Shown here piece after piece: positions 63,648 through 64,000 of a stretch of DNA of 64,000 nt; the stretch's first letter is position 1; each line of letters begins with the position of its first letter. The position numbers were made by a program, and so were the translations under genes. The notes beneath the pieces were generated by a model that was given only the letters and a program-made list of their open reading frames with translations, did no database searches and was not told where the DNA came from. This DNA comes from Companilactobacillus huachuanensis (GTDB lineage Bacteria; Bacillota; Bacilli; Lactobacillales; Lactobacillaceae), in NCBI RefSeq assembly GCF_005404815.1, contig NZ_BJDF01000009.1, positions 59,889 through 123,888 on the forward strand, in the 5' to 3' direction.

Positions 63648-63770
63648 ATGCCGTTAAAGCCTATAGAATTAATTAAAATTCTGAAGCAAAATGGATTTAT
63701 CGAAAAATCGCAACAAGGATTGCATTTAAAAATGTATAATCCTATACGCATGGTGCTAGTTGATAATTAA
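63648..63770 (+). pseudogene. decayed second hicA
   Basis: 40 codons from ATG behind GAGAGAGGAC, similar to the hicA at 62975 (LKPIELIKILKQNGF, HLKMYNP) but GSH has become GLH and the frame ends in MVLVDN before the P-V-H-H block. The toxin part is therefore incomplete. Tandem duplication with subsequent decay. Confidence 0.75.
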
Positions 63771-63901
63771 TTACAAATATTCGCTTCAATTATATTTTTC
63801 AAATTAAAATTTAAAACGGGCTGGATATAAAACAATTGAGCTTTTCTATACTCAATTTATGAACAATTAACTAGTGGAGCATAGCTCTCACTTTTATATT
63901 C

Positions 63902-63910
63902 TGATATAAT
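63902..63910 (+). promoter_or_regulatory. extended -10 promoter
   Basis: TGATATAAT, a full extended -10, 24 bp before the last gene. Confidence 0.6.
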
Positions 63911-63933
63911 CAATTCAAAAAAGGATATATTTT

Positions 63934-64000
63934 ATGAAATCAGATATCAGACCTGTTAAACAACACATCAATCTTTCCGATGATCAAGTTAGTCGTTTAC
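63934..64000 (+). CDS. start of an unidentified gene
   Basis: ATG behind AAAGGATAT; 22 codons (MKSDIRPVKQHINLSDDQV) are visible before the window ends. Not enough to name a family. Confidence 0.6.
   Translation, partial: MKSDIRPVKQHINLSDDQVSRL

Overview
The window reads as the chromosome of a low-GC Gram-positive lactic acid bacterium of the Lactobacillaceae. It has six proteins with SLAP-type (Lactobacillus S-layer attachment) repeats, DUF1659/DUF2922 and DUF2628 genes, a Wzz/kinase/phosphatase exopolysaccharide locus, comK-like and sigX-like competence regulators, strong AGGAGG ribosome sites and many TTG starts. The surface-protein style suggests the Companilactobacillus group, but that placement is inference; there is no rRNA or other marker in the window.

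Layout. 0-1 kb: tail of a gene, a MITE and three probable small RNA genes on the minus strand, two of them near-identical twins. 1.1-9 kb: small hypothetical genes, a Panacea-type gene cut by a MITE, a SLAP protein, an orphan MazE-like antitoxin, an AbiEi-like regulator behind an array of operators, and a lipoprotein. 9.5-17.4 kb: DUF1659/DUF2922 pair, a major SLAP protein with an excellent promoter, a standalone SIR2-domain protein (probable phage defence), an orphan NMT1-type binding protein and an MqsR/MqsA-like toxin-antitoxin pair. 18-26 kb: large polytopic membrane proteins (PTPS-related, two DUF6056-like, acyltransferase 3), probably for cell-envelope glycans. 27-35 kb: SLAP-domain glucosaminidase, complete AbiE toxin-antitoxin, comK-like and sigX-like genes, SLAP-domain amidase. 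35-41.5 kb: lipoprotein, DUF218 and AI-2E-type genes in one operon, an Asn/Gln-rich protein, gpmA. 41.7-47.4 kb: HigB/HigA-like pair, a SWIM zinc-finger gene with a nonsense codon, and an HsdM-HsdS fusion split by an in-frame stop and with degraded catalytic motifs. 47.6-56.5 kb: exopolysaccharide locus (chain-length regulator, tyrosine kinase, phosphatase, priming transferase, two glycosyltransferases, polymerase, flippase, LCP protein). 56.7-64 kb: a 997-residue sortase-type surface protein, a WxL-like protein, hicA and a decayed second hicA.

The most unusual content is a dense family of about 20 dispersed elements of 170-190 bp. Each folds as a cloverleaf: a long basal stem closing three hairpins, followed on its 3' side by a CTAGTTTTT-like tail. 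The basal stem differs completely between copies, yet both arms change together. One subgroup (here A) sits inside 310-330 bp MITE-like units with terminal inverted repeats CTRAAGGTTGAAAG and, in two copies, 7-8 bp target duplications. The other (B) has individual stems and in two cases starts directly after a TAG stop codon. A second, unrelated hairpin element (C) occurs three times, each time directly 3' of a gene. No transposase is encoded in the window.

Together the region is accessory: cell-surface proteins, envelope glycans, and several toxin-antitoxin or defence genes, repeatedly broken and rearranged around the mobile repeats.
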